A stretch of DNA of 64,000 nucleotides. It comes from Micromonospora sp. WMMD1102 (GTDB taxonomy: Bacteria; Actinomycetota; Actinomycetes; Mycobacteriales; Micromonosporaceae). Of the stretch, positions 34,087-41,766 are shown in pieces. The position numbers and the translations under genes were made by a program. The stretch lies in assembly GCF_029626265.1 (NCBI RefSeq), contig NZ_JARUBN010000001.1, positions 4,715,001 to 4,779,000 on the forward strand. The letters run 5' to 3'. Within the stretch, counting starts at the first letter, position 1, and each line of letters opens with the position of its first letter. The notes below the pieces were generated by a model. It was not told the origin of the DNA, did not search any database, and saw nothing but the letters and a program-made list of their open reading frames with translations.

Positions 34087-34635
34087 GTGAACATCGACGA
34101 AGCCGTGAGTTTCTTCCTGGAGTTCCTCACCGCCCTGTACGAGCAGGACGTCGCTGACCTCACAGAGTCCGACGAGCAACTCGAGCAGCGGATCGCCTGG
34201 TCGGAGAGCTTCATGCACGCCCCGCCGGGCACGACCATGACGTCCCCGTTCATGCGACCGCCCGGTCTGCCGTCCGAGGAACTCGCCGAGATCGCGGCGA
34301 GGGCGGAGACCCCACAACGCCGTCCGCTGATCCTGGTCGCGGAATACGAGACAGCCGGGCTGGGCACGTGCTTCGCCGGTTACGTCGGCGGAGCCGACGA
34401 CCTCACCGCCCTCGGTTACCAGCATCAGTACTGGGCGATGGACGTCGACGGCGAGCCGAAGATAGTCGCGAACTACGTGATCGACTACTACAACGACGAG
34501 TCGGAAGTGGTCTGGGAGAACCTCGAAGGCGCGGTCGTCGGGAAGGTCGGCCGGCCGGTCGCGGTACGAGGACTGCAGGAGCCGTTCGTCGAGCGATACA
34601 GGCGGAACTACCACCACATCCTTGGGCTGTCCTAA
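34087..34635 (+). CDS. Hypothetical protein carried by the 1.48-kb element
   Basis: A 182-aa acidic, soluble protein from a GTG at 34087; I do not recognise the family. It starts with a helical NIDEAVSFFLEFLTALYEQDVADLTES, followed by a Pro-rich loop and a mixed alpha/beta part with WAMDVDGEPKIVANYVIDYYNDESEVVWENLEGAV. There are no catalytic motifs or membrane segments. Its acidic, compact form is reminiscent of immunity or small enzymatic accessory proteins, but no such function can be claimed. It is the first of two genes in a small transposon. Confidence 0.6.
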   Translation: MNIDEAVSFFLEFLTALYEQDVADLTESDEQLEQRIAWSESFMHAPPGTTMTSPFMRPPGLPSEELAEIAARAETPQRRPLILVAEYETAGLGTCFAGYVGGADDLTALGYQHQYWAMDVDGEPKIVANYVIDYYNDESEVVWENLEGAVVGKVGRPVAVRGLQEPFVERYRRNYHHILGLS

Positions 34636-34639
34636 CCGG

Positions 34640-34698
34640 ACGGTGCCAACCGCGTGCCAACGCTCCCTGGACCGTGCAACCTTGCCGGAGACGGGACA
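34640..34698 (+). repeat. Degenerate right-end-like sequence inside the 1.48-kb element
   Basis: The stretch contains CCGGACGGTGCCAACCGCG and CTGGACCGTGCAACCTTG, and ends GACGGGACA. It aligns with the true right end of the element (CCGGACGGTGCCACTTTGC... ending GGACCGGACA at 35300). It lies between the two genes and looks like an old junction or spare transposase-binding array. Confidence 0.5.
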
Positions 34699-34806
34699 CC
34701 TCCTGGGGCCGGTGCCGGGCTGTGGCCTCGGCACGTCCATCGGCCGGGGTTGACGGCGAGGCGCAATGTGGGTGCGGGTCAGCCGGTCTTGATCTATGTT
34801 CCCGGC

Positions 34807-35217
34807 ATGGTCCTTTGGGAACAGCAACCAGTCGAGCGTCTGCGCGATACTCTGCGAGCGCAGGTGTCGCCGTCGCTAAACGTGAGTGAGAAGAGGACAC
34901 AGTACTGGTTCGACGAGGACTCTGCGGCGTACTGCGAGATCGACGTGCAGGCTCGGCAGGGATCTGGCGATTCACCCTTCGTTGTTGTTGTGATCGCCGA
35001 GACTGTTGGCCCTAAGATTGAGTTCATGGTGCGTGCTTGGCATCGTTACGCGCCTGAAGTGTGGAATGTTGGCGTCGAGCAATCGACCGTCACCCGGATG
35101 CTGCGTGATGGTACCCGGGATGTTCAGGGCCTTGGAAGCATCCTGGTGTCGCCGTTGTTGCCCGGTGTTGCTGTCGCGGTAGAACGCTTGTTCTCCACCA
35201 CGGATTCACCTGGGTGA
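34807..35217 (+). CDS. Hypothetical protein carried by the 1.48-kb element, lower GC
   Basis: A 136-aa protein from the ATG at 34807; an upstream in-frame ATG at 34654 would add 51 residues that run through end-like repeat DNA and is not favoured. Sequence: MVLWEQQPVERLRDTLRAQV, a beta-rich middle YCEIDVQARQG...PFVVVVIAETVGPKIEFMVRAWHRYAPE, and a hydrophobic end. No family recognised. Its codons are visibly poorer in G/C at third positions (GTTGTTGTTGTGATC) than the rest of the window, a sign of foreign origin. Confidence 0.6.
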   Translation: MVLWEQQPVERLRDTLRAQVSPSLNVSEKRTQYWFDEDSAAYCEIDVQARQGSGDSPFVVVVIAETVGPKIEFMVRAWHRYAPEVWNVGVEQSTVTRMLRDGTRDVQGLGSILVSPLLPGVAVAVERLFSTTDSPG

Positions 35218-35300
35218 CGTTAGCAGGCGGTGTGCACTGCGGCGGTGCCACGCCGGTGCCAACCCGTTCCGGACGGTGCCACTTTGCTGCGGACCGGACA

Positions 35301-35305
35301 CTTGG
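35301..35305. repeat. Target-site duplication CTTGG, right copy
   Basis: Second copy of the 5-bp duplication flanking the 1.48-kb element. Four bases (CGGC) separate it from the left end of the 7.4-kb element at 35310. Confidence 0.75.
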
Positions 35306-35359
35306 CGGCTGTCGCGTCCGGTTGAGGATTGCGGATGATCAAGGCGCTGACCAGTGACT

Positions 35360-35411
35360 CACAAGGTAGTTCCGGACGGTGCGCGATGCGATCGTCCGGA
35401 ACTACCTTGTG
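35360..35411. repeat. 18-bp-arm palindrome in the left end, possible bidirectional terminator
   Basis: CACAAGGTAGTTCCGGAC (35360-35377) and its exact complement (35394-35411) flank a 16-base loop and are followed by GGTTTTTCGG. The arm is the same motif as the right-end CACAAGGTAAATCCGGAC (42667-42684), so it is probably a pair of inverted transposase-binding sites. It could also terminate transcription of the convergent genes on either side. Confidence 0.8.
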
Positions 35412-35420
35412 GTTTTTCGG

Positions 35421-35945
35421 TTAGGGTTGTCGCTGAACGTGTGATACCACGGCCTCGGCGACCTGTTCTGGCGGTTGAGACGCGTCGATGAAGTGAGCGT
35501 CGGTCAGCGAGGCGAATGTCGTCAACGCTTGGGTGACATGGTCTTGTCGCCACTGGCGGGCCTTCGCTTCCACTTGGTCATCGTCAATGCGGTTGCGTAG
35601 CTGCTGCTCCGAAACGCGGAGGATGACCTCGCGGAGGTCGACGCCGGCGGCCCGGATGCCGTCGAAGATCTCGATGCGGTAGGCCACGTTGATCAGGCTC
35701 ATCGGGACGACCCAGGTGTGGGGATGCTGCTGGGCAAGGCCCGTCATCGTCTGGATGACGAGGTGACGCCAGAGCGGGAGGTCCTGGAAGTCACCGGTCG
35801 GGGACTCGACGAATGGCATCAACATGTAGCCGACGTACTCGGGGTCGAAGACCTTGGCGCCGTCCAGCCGTCTCGTCACGAGGCTGGCTGTCGTCGTCTT
35901 GCCTGCGCCGAAGGCGCCGTTGATCCAGAGAATCATGGCGGGCAT
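35421..35945 (-). CDS. TmrB-like P-loop kinase/ATP-binding protein (transposon cargo)
   Basis: A 174-aa protein resembling Bacillus subtilis TmrB (tunicamycin resistance) and related P-loop proteins. It begins MILWINGAFGAGKTTTASLVTRRL (Walker A), continues VFDPEYVGYMLMPFV and DFQDLPLWRHLVIQTM, and has a central WVVPMSLINVAYRIEIFDGI. TmrB binds ATP and tunicamycin, but many homologues are of unknown role, so resistance is only a possibility. The ATG at 35945 lies 4 bp after the HAD stop; a second ATG is at 35936. It is the last gene of the left-going operon, next to the transposon left end. Confidence 0.75.
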   Translation of the reverse strand: MPAMILWINGAFGAGKTTTASLVTRRLDGAKVFDPEYVGYMLMPFVESPTGDFQDLPLWRHLVIQTMTGLAQQHPHTWVVPMSLINVAYRIEIFDGIRAAGVDLREVILRVSEQQLRNRIDDDQVEAKARQWRQDHVTQALTTFASLTDAHFIDASQPPEQVAEAVVSHVQRQP

Positions 35946-35949
35946 AGTG

Positions 35950-36603
35950 TCATCCCGCCCCGTAGAAGAGGACTTCGACGGCGTCTGCGACGGTGGCGAC
36001 GGTGTTGTCGGGTCCTGGTTGGTCCTCGGGCCGCGACGTCGACCCGGTTTGCAGCCAGATGGTGCGCAATCCAGCGCGTCGTCCGCCGACGACGTCGAGG
36101 ATCGGGTCGTCGCCGATCATCCAGCCGCCGTGCGATGTGCCGCAGCGCTGCGCGGTGAGGCTGAAGATCGCCGGTTCGGGTTTGCGGATGCCGACTTCGT
36201 CGGAGATGCACCAGCCGTCGACCAGTGTGTTGAGGCCAGCGCGGTGGATCTTGCCGTGTTGGTTGTCGGTCATGCCGTTGGTGACGATCCCGATCCGCCA
36301 GCCAGTGGCGCGCAGCAGGCGTAGCGCTTCCAGATCGTGTGAGCGGCAGGCAACCAGTTCCGGCATGCGCTGACGGTATTGCTGCCAGAGTTCGTCGGCA
36401 GCTTGATCGAGGCGGAAAGCCTCCCGGACGGCGTGGAAGAAGGGGCCTTTCGTGCCGGAGGTTCGGGCGTCGGTTTCCAGGAGCCAGGTCAATGCGGCGT
36501 CGTCGAGGTGGTGGTCGGCTACGAACTCGTGGGCCCATGTGCGGAAGGCCGCGCTGCGGTTGACGAGCGTGTTGTCCAGGTCGAAGAGCGCCAGCCGCTG
36601 CAT
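35950..36603 (-). CDS. HAD-superfamily hydrolase (transposon cargo)
   Basis: A 217-aa HAD-IA phosphatase. Motif I LFDLDNTLVNRS (nucleophile Asp8, Asp10), motif II IGIVTNGMTDNQ, motif III Lys in GIRKPEPAIF and motif IV WMIGDDPILDVVGGRRAGL are all intact, with a helical cap at about 20-85. It should hydrolyse a small phosphate ester; the substrate is unknown. It lies 33 bp after tniQ and 4 bp before the TmrB-like gene, so the two form a cargo pair, perhaps acting on the same metabolite. Confidence 0.85.
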   Translation of the reverse strand: MQRLALFDLDNTLVNRSAAFRTWAHEFVADHHLDDAALTWLLETDARTSGTKGPFFHAVREAFRLDQAADELWQQYRQRMPELVACRSHDLEALRLLRATGWRIGIVTNGMTDNQHGKIHRAGLNTLVDGWCISDEVGIRKPEPAIFSLTAQRCGTSHGGWMIGDDPILDVVGGRRAGLRTIWLQTGSTSRPEDQPGPDNTVATVADAVEVLFYGAG

Positions 36604-36636
36604 GTCGAGATCGTAGGCTGCGGTTGGACGCCGAGG

Positions 36637-37926
36637 TCAGTGTCCGGGCGCGGTGAGGAAGACCTTGCGTTCGTGTCCGAGCAGCGGTCGTCCTCCGCGT
36701 GGTTCTGGTGGCGAGTCGCGGGTCGGCCAGGGGGCGGGGTTGATGGCGGTGTCGAGGTAGTCGGACTGCACCGCAGTTGGTCTTTTGTAGTCGGCGATGA
36801 CGGGCGCGGTGGTGTCACCGACGTTGGTGGCCGGGGTGTCGGGGTCGGGGAAGGCGGCTGCTTCGGCGCTCGCGTCGACGGTGCCGATGAACAGTTCCAT
36901 ACGACGTGACCAGTCGCGGGCGAGGACGGGCCCGACGTGGCGGTGGTAGAGGATGCCGCGGCCGCCGCGGCGGTTGCGTGCGAACCAGCGGGCGCTGCGT
37001 CGGTGCCGGTCGATGCTGTGCTGGTTGGCCTTGGGGATGGTGTGGCCGCCGAAGCCGCGCTGGGTGCGGTAGGTGGTTCGGGGCAGGCTGGGTGGTCGCC
37101 AGCAGTCGTCGTCGATCCAGTGGGCGATCGGGTCCTTGGCGACCTTCGGCCGGTAGTCGGGCTGGCCGAGTCGACGGCCGATCTCGGAGGCGAAGCGGTG
37201 TTGCCCGACCGGGTCGCTCGCGGCGAGGCGGCGCCAGTGCAGCGAGCCGACGAGCGCGGCGATCTTGACGGCTTCGGGGTAGGTCGCGGCGAACAGCCGG
37301 GAGGTGCTGAAGGTGGTTTCCTCGGTGCCGTGCGGGATGAGTTCGGCGGCTCGTTCGCCCCAGAGGAGGGCGTCGTCGGGGTGGTGTGCGTCTTGGTCCC
37401 ACCGGTGGCCGCAGATGAGGAAGCCGGTGAGTACGGCGTCGTAGGTAGCGGCCGGGCCAAGGCGGTGCAGGAGCCGCAGGTGCGCGCGCTGCGCGGCGAC
37501 AATCTCGGGCAGTTCGTCGAGGGTGGGATAGGGCTGGTCGATGATGTCCGGCGGGCCGATCCAGATGCGGTGCCGGGTGCAGACGTAGCGGTGGTGCGGG
37601 AAGAGTTGCCGGACTGGGCCGCCGGGGTGCCGGGTGGTGCAGCGGGGGCATCCGTGTTGTGGTTCGTGGCGGAAGGCTTGCCAGTCGGGTTCGGGTTGGC
37701 GGATCTCGATGACGGCGCGGGCCAGCCGAGTTTCGGGTATGCCGGTGACGGCGGCGAGTTGGTCAGCGGCGATGTGTCGCGCGGCGCCGCTTGTGGCGCG
37801 GGGCCGGCTGACCTGTTGCCAGAGCTCGGGGAATGGGATGCCGTGCAGGTTGGCGAGCCTGGTGACGTAGGAGGCGGCGGTTTCGTGGTGGGCGGGCGCG
37901 ACCGCGATGGGCAGGCGGGAGTGCAT
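36637..37926 (-). CDS. tniQ: TniQ-family target-selection protein
   Basis: A 429-aa TniQ/TnsD-type protein that in Tn7-like elements binds the target DNA and recruits the TnsC ATPase. The N-terminal TniQ domain begins LPIAVAPAHHETAASYVTRLANLHGI, followed by a zinc-binding set Cys93, Cys96, Cys116 and His119 (CPRCTTRH...YVCTRHR). The rest has helical HTH-like segments (about 150-300) and a low-complexity end. It is larger than minimal TniQ and close to TnsD-like size, which would fit sequence-specific targeting. Its ATG overlaps the tnsC stop by one base (TGATG). Confidence 0.85.
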   Translation of the reverse strand: MHSRLPIAVAPAHHETAASYVTRLANLHGIPFPELWQQVSRPRATSGAARHIAADQLAAVTGIPETRLARAVIEIRQPEPDWQAFRHEPQHGCPRCTTRHPGGPVRQLFPHHRYVCTRHRIWIGPPDIIDQPYPTLDELPEIVAAQRAHLRLLHRLGPAATYDAVLTGFLICGHRWDQDAHHPDDALLWGERAAELIPHGTEETTFSTSRLFAATYPEAVKIAALVGSLHWRRLAASDPVGQHRFASEIGRRLGQPDYRPKVAKDPIAHWIDDDCWRPPSLPRTTYRTQRGFGGHTIPKANQHSIDRHRRSARWFARNRRGGRGILYHRHVGPVLARDWSRRMELFIGTVDASAEAAAFPDPDTPATNVGDTTAPVIADYKRPTAVQSDYLDTAINPAPWPTRDSPPEPRGGRPLLGHERKVFLTAPGH

Positions 37927-38999
37927 CAGGCGCTCGCGGCGGCGGTCCCGGCGGACCGGCGGGTGCGCGGACGTGGCGGGGATGTTCGGGTGGCTTTCTC
38001 GGCGGCGAAGTCGACCGGGACGAGGTCGAGCAGGTCGCGGGTGATCTGTTCAGTGCCGTCCTCGATGGCCAGGATCGCGGCGCCGCGGATGAGCTGGGAG
38101 AGGCTGCCGATCATGCCGGAGGTGCGGCGGTAGAGGTGTTCATCGAGGCCGACGAGGGTTCCGGGGGTGTGTTGGTGCAGCCGCAGCATGGCTTCGAGAG
38201 TGGCGATTAGTGACCGCCAGGCGGTGCGCTGCTCGGTGGTGCCGTAGGCGAACGGGGTGGACGCGATGAGGGTGAACCGGCCGGCGATCTGGCGTCCGCG
38301 GACGCCGGCGAACAGCCCTTCGGCCTCGACGCCGATGCCGGCGTAGACGAAGGTGGCCGGCAGCCTTTCGGCGAAGTATTTGAGCTGGTCGGACACCTCG
38401 GCGCCGGCTCGGGTGGCGAGGTTGAGGTTGTGGATCTCGTCGACCAGAACCAGTTCGATGCCGGTGTCGGCGGCGGTGGCGCAGACCGCGTTCACGATGT
38501 CGGGCATGTTGGCCCGGGCGGAGAACTCCAGACCGTAGAAGCGGGCGAACTCGACGGCGAGCATTTTGGCTGTCGCGGCCGGTGGGACGGTGACGTAGGC
38601 AACCGGGAGCCGGTGGCGGCTGTCGGGGTGCCGTTTGCGTACGGCACGTTCGTGGGTGCGGCCAAGCTGGGTGAGCGCGGTGGTTTTGCCGGTGCCGGAG
38701 GCGCCGGACAGGATCAGGCCGCGCCGGGCGGAGACTTGCCGCCGGTTGAGCTGGACCAGTAGTCGGCCGGTGCCGAGCATCTGTCGGATGATCGGTGTGT
38801 TCACCAGCGGCAGTTCGGCGTGGTAGTCGCGGCGGGCTTCGTCGTGCGCGGCCCGCTGCGACCGGGTCAGCGCGAGGAGTTGCTCGGCGCTGGGCGTGGC
38901 CGGTGGTTCGGGCTGGTAGTCCACGAACCGGCGCCAGCCTTCCTTGGTGGTCGGCGGTTCCTCCGGCGTGATCACATCGTCGTCGGCGACGGTGTTCAT
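37926..38999 (-). CDS. tnsC: TnsC/TniB-type AAA+ ATPase
   Basis: A 357-aa AAA+ ATPase that links target recognition to the transposase. Walker A GASGTGKTTALTQLG (about residue 95), Walker B LVLVDEIHNLNL (about 182), and a downstream sensor-like VYAGIGVEAEGLF. The C-terminal helical part contains RTSGMIGSLSQLIRGAAILAIEDG, typical of TniB/TnsC proteins. ATG at 38999 overlaps the tnsB stop (ATGA); an in-frame ATG at 39005 is the alternative. Confidence 0.88.
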   Translation of the reverse strand: MNTVADDDVITPEEPPTTKEGWRRFVDYQPEPPATPSAEQLLALTRSQRAAHDEARRDYHAELPLVNTPIIRQMLGTGRLLVQLNRRQVSARRGLILSGASGTGKTTALTQLGRTHERAVRKRHPDSRHRLPVAYVTVPPAATAKMLAVEFARFYGLEFSARANMPDIVNAVCATAADTGIELVLVDEIHNLNLATRAGAEVSDQLKYFAERLPATFVYAGIGVEAEGLFAGVRGRQIAGRFTLIASTPFAYGTTEQRTAWRSLIATLEAMLRLHQHTPGTLVGLDEHLYRRTSGMIGSLSQLIRGAAILAIEDGTEQITRDLLDLVPVDFAAEKATRTSPPRPRTRRSAGTAAASA

Positions 39000-41005
39000 A
39001 TCCACTTTTCTGCTTCGGCGTCGGCGTCGGCGTCGAAGATCCCGAACGGGATGACCTCAGCGTCCGGCGCGGTGGATTCGTTGACGGCCAAGGGTGGGGC
39101 AGGCTCGGGCAGTTGAGGTCGGTGGGTGGCTTGACCGGCGCGGGTGCGGGCGGTGATGCGGGCGCTCGCCTTGTCCGGTCCGTGCTCGGCGCGGGTGAGC
39201 AGGTCGTCGAGAACCCGGGCGATCTGGGTTTCGGTGGCTCCCCTTCCGGCGAGACGGCGGGCGTGCCGCCAGGTGAAGTCGGCGAACGGCGCGGACACCA
39301 TCGGCAGGTGCGTCCACGGGACGGTGATCCAGCCGTCCGGGGTGCGTAGGTGGACTTGGGAGACGTCGTAGGGGTCGTAGTGCACCTCCCACCGGTCACG
39401 CTTGGCAACCATTCCGGACCGCTGGTGCCGGTAGGGGCCGAGAGCGGCAGCGTTGTAGGTGCGGTTGTCGATCTGGATGCCCTCGTCGGTGATCCGCCTC
39501 CACTTGACCGGCAGCAACTCCAGGTAGTCCTCGCCGGACAGGGTCAGCGGGAGGTAGCCGGCGGCGGCGACCAGCGCGGCGTACTTCTCGTTCGGGGTGA
39601 GCACCCGGCGAGGCTGGTGTGGGTCACGCAATTCGTCGTGCGGGCGGTGCTGCCAGCCGACGATGAGCCATTCATCGAACAGGTCCTGCAACTCGCCGAT
39701 GGTCCACTCGCCGGTGACGTCGCGACCGCGCATCGTCGGGTTGCCGCCGGTGTAGCCGGCGACGTGCTGCGCGAACAGGGTCTTGACCGCGTCGTTGGTG
39801 GCCTCGACCACGCCCTTGTCGGTCGGGGTGCCCTTGCGGGCCGGCTGGACGGAGATGCCGAGTCGGTTGCAGGCTCGCTCGAAGGTTTCCGAGACGAACA
39901 CCCGGCCGTGGTCGATGACGATCTGGTCCGGGACGATGACCGGCCGCGCTGCGGCTTCCCGCATGCGGGTGTCGATGTCGACCAGCCGGGCATGCGGCAT
40001 CCGCGACGCCGACAGTCGCAGCGCGTTTGCCCAGCCCGGGCGCATCGGCTCCGGGACCAGCATCTTGGCCAGCAGCAGCGCCGCGTCGACCGCCTTCGTG
40101 CCGACCGGGCGCAACACGGCAGCGCAGATCGTGCGGGTGGCGATGTCAACGGCGATGGTCAGGTCGGCCCGGACCGGCAGGCCGTCGTCGAGCACCACCA
40201 TGACGTCGATCGGGGTGGAGTCGATCTGCACCTGCTCACCCGGGCGGGAGGCGAACGTCGGAGTGAACACGCCGCCCGGCCGGTTGGCCATCTGCCGGCG
40301 CGTGACCGCCGAGCCGAAGGTGTGCTTGCCAGCGGCGAGCCGGTCGACCAGCTCGTAGAAGGCGCTGCGACCGGGCAGCGGCACCACCCCGGGCCCGTGG
40401 ATCTCCGCTACCCGTTTGACGACCTGGCGGATCAAGCGGGAGCGGGTGCCGGTCGAGGCCTCGGTCTGCGCCGCGATGACCTCCCGAACAACCTCGACCA
40501 GCCGAGCGTCGGCCCGGCCGGCGACCTCCCACGTCCGCACCGCCCGCTGATCGACCAGCCCCCACAGCCCCTGGGCGGCGTAGCGCAGCCGCCGGTTTTC
40601 GACCGTGCGGTAGCTGACGCCCAGCTCGGCGCCCTTGGCCCGCTGCCGCCCGGCCAGGCTGTGCTTCGCCGGGTCGTACTCGGGACTCGGCGTCGCTTCG
40701 AGCGGTGCGTGCGGCGGCAGCCCGGTCTCGACCTCCACGATGTGACGTTCCCACTGCTTGGCCGCCGCGAGCACGTCCTCGGGCAACGCGTCGAGCAACC
40801 CGAACGGCCCCACGTCCGGTGCCGGGCACCCCTCGACGACCGCGAAGTCGGGCGACGCCATCAGGTGCCCGGCCAGCACCACCTGGTCGGCGCCGCCGGC
40901 CTCCGAGCGCAGCCGCACCGACGCCCCGGCCAGCCCCACCACCTGGTGCTCACCACCGTCGAAGTGCACCCAGTCACCTGGGCGCAGCACCGACCGCGGC
41001 GTCAC
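38996..41005 (-). CDS. tnsB: TnsB-type DDE transposase (Mu/rve family)
   Basis: A 669-aa DDE transposase that would bind the element ends and join 3' ends to target DNA. The N-terminal part has helix-turn-helix regions (LAGRQRAKGAELGVSYRTVENRRLRYAAQGLWGL, about 115-150). The RNase-H-like integrase core carries the triad Asp262 (QVQIDSTPID), Asp365 (IVIDHGRVF) and Glu401 (TDKGVVEATN), with the classic 35-residue spacing between the last two. A Mu C-terminal beta-barrel domain follows (KWRRITDEGIQIDNRTYNA). The GTG at 41005 overlaps the tnsA stop (GTGA). All key residues are intact, so the protein looks active. Confidence 0.92.
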   Translation of the reverse strand: MTPRSVLRPGDWVHFDGGEHQVVGLAGASVRLRSEAGGADQVVLAGHLMASPDFAVVEGCPAPDVGPFGLLDALPEDVLAAAKQWERHIVEVETGLPPHAPLEATPSPEYDPAKHSLAGRQRAKGAELGVSYRTVENRRLRYAAQGLWGLVDQRAVRTWEVAGRADARLVEVVREVIAAQTEASTGTRSRLIRQVVKRVAEIHGPGVVPLPGRSAFYELVDRLAAGKHTFGSAVTRRQMANRPGGVFTPTFASRPGEQVQIDSTPIDVMVVLDDGLPVRADLTIAVDIATRTICAAVLRPVGTKAVDAALLLAKMLVPEPMRPGWANALRLSASRMPHARLVDIDTRMREAAARPVIVPDQIVIDHGRVFVSETFERACNRLGISVQPARKGTPTDKGVVEATNDAVKTLFAQHVAGYTGGNPTMRGRDVTGEWTIGELQDLFDEWLIVGWQHRPHDELRDPHQPRRVLTPNEKYAALVAAAGYLPLTLSGEDYLELLPVKWRRITDEGIQIDNRTYNAAALGPYRHQRSGMVAKRDRWEVHYDPYDVSQVHLRTPDGWITVPWTHLPMVSAPFADFTWRHARRLAGRGATETQIARVLDDLLTRAEHGPDKASARITARTRAGQATHRPQLPEPAPPLAVNESTAPDAEVIPFGIFDADADAEAEKWI

Positions 41006-41766
41006 CCGGCCACCGCCGAGCTGACGACGGCGTCCGGATGCAGCGGCGTGGACAGGTCCGCGTGCAGGACGTGGCGCCAAAGCAGGTGGAACAGCACCGG
41101 AAGCACCGCGATCGGATCACCGGCCGCCTCCGCGCCGGCCAACAGCCCGCCAGGCTCGGCGAACACCTGCCGCAGCGCGACCACTACCGCTGGCAGGTCG
41201 TGACGCGGATGGCGATAGCCGGCCAGCCAACGCACGTTGCGGACGAGGATCGCATCCAGTGCGCCCACCACACGGTAGTCCCAGCCCAGCTGCTCGCAGG
41301 CCGTCCGAGTCCGGGCGAACTTCACGGCGTCCTTCGGTTTGATCCGCTGGAGCGGGCGGCAGTCGACCACACGGGCGCCGCCGTCGGCCAGTCGGGCGAA
41401 GTAGTCCGGGGCGTGTGAGCGGATCTTGCCCTGCTCGTTGGCCCAGAACAGCCAGAACGGTTGGGATGCCACTGCGACCACGGCCTGGTCGAAGTCCAGC
41501 AGCATCAGGTGGTCGCGTTCCAGCCACGACTCGTAGCCGACGTGATGGCCCATCGTCGCCGTCCACCACCGACCGGGGAAATGCTTCTGCCCCTTGTACT
41601 GGGGAAACCGCCGCGCCGGGCGGCACCGCTCGAATCGCACCGACCACGCGTCAGCCAACGGAATGCGGTGCTCGATGCCGTCGAGGCCGACGTAGCCGAC
41701 CTCGAACCCGCCCAGCGGGTCACCGCTCACGCCGCCCGGCACCGGCCGCAGCGTCGCCTCACCCAT
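41002..41766 (-). CDS. tnsA: TnsA-like heteromeric transposase endonuclease
   Basis: A 254-aa TnsA-type nuclease, the partner of TnsB that cuts the 5' ends so that the element moves by cut-and-paste. Seen: GYESWLERDHLMLLDFD (catalytic Glu region), IRSHAPDYFARLADGGARVVDCRPLQRIKPKD (Asp of PD and the VDxRP variant of the usual EVKP), then LGWDYRVV. The D-x-R variant is common in actinobacterial TnsA-like proteins as I recall. ATG at 41766 overlaps the relaxase stop by 8 bases, so its translation is tied to the gene before it. Confidence 0.85.
   Translation of the reverse strand: MGEATLRPVPGGVSGDPLGGFEVGYVGLDGIEHRIPLADAWSVRFERCRPARRFPQYKGQKHFPGRWWTATMGHHVGYESWLERDHLMLLDFDQAVVAVASQPFWLFWANEQGKIRSHAPDYFARLADGGARVVDCRPLQRIKPKDAVKFARTRTACEQLGWDYRVVGALDAILVRNVRWLAGYRHPRHDLPAVVVALRQVFAEPGGLLAGAEAAGDPIAVLPVLFHLLWRHVLHADLSTPLHPDAVVSSAVAG

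Larger units (their letters stand above)
33817..35300. mobile_element. 1.48-kb non-autonomous Tn7-like element
   Basis: The left end TGTCCTGTCCGG (33817-33828) and the right end, read inward TGTCCGGTCCGC (35300-35289), match at 10 of 12 bases. The element is flanked by a perfect 5-bp duplication CTTGG. Near the left end a 17-bp motif is repeated (33821-33837 and 33900-33916, one mismatch), as expected for multiple transposase binding sites. It carries two small genes (34087, 34807) and no transposase. The ends differ from those of the 7.4-kb element at positions 5-6, so it may need another transposase. A further right-end-like sequence inside (about 34640-34698) suggests an internal older junction. 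Confidence 0.7.
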
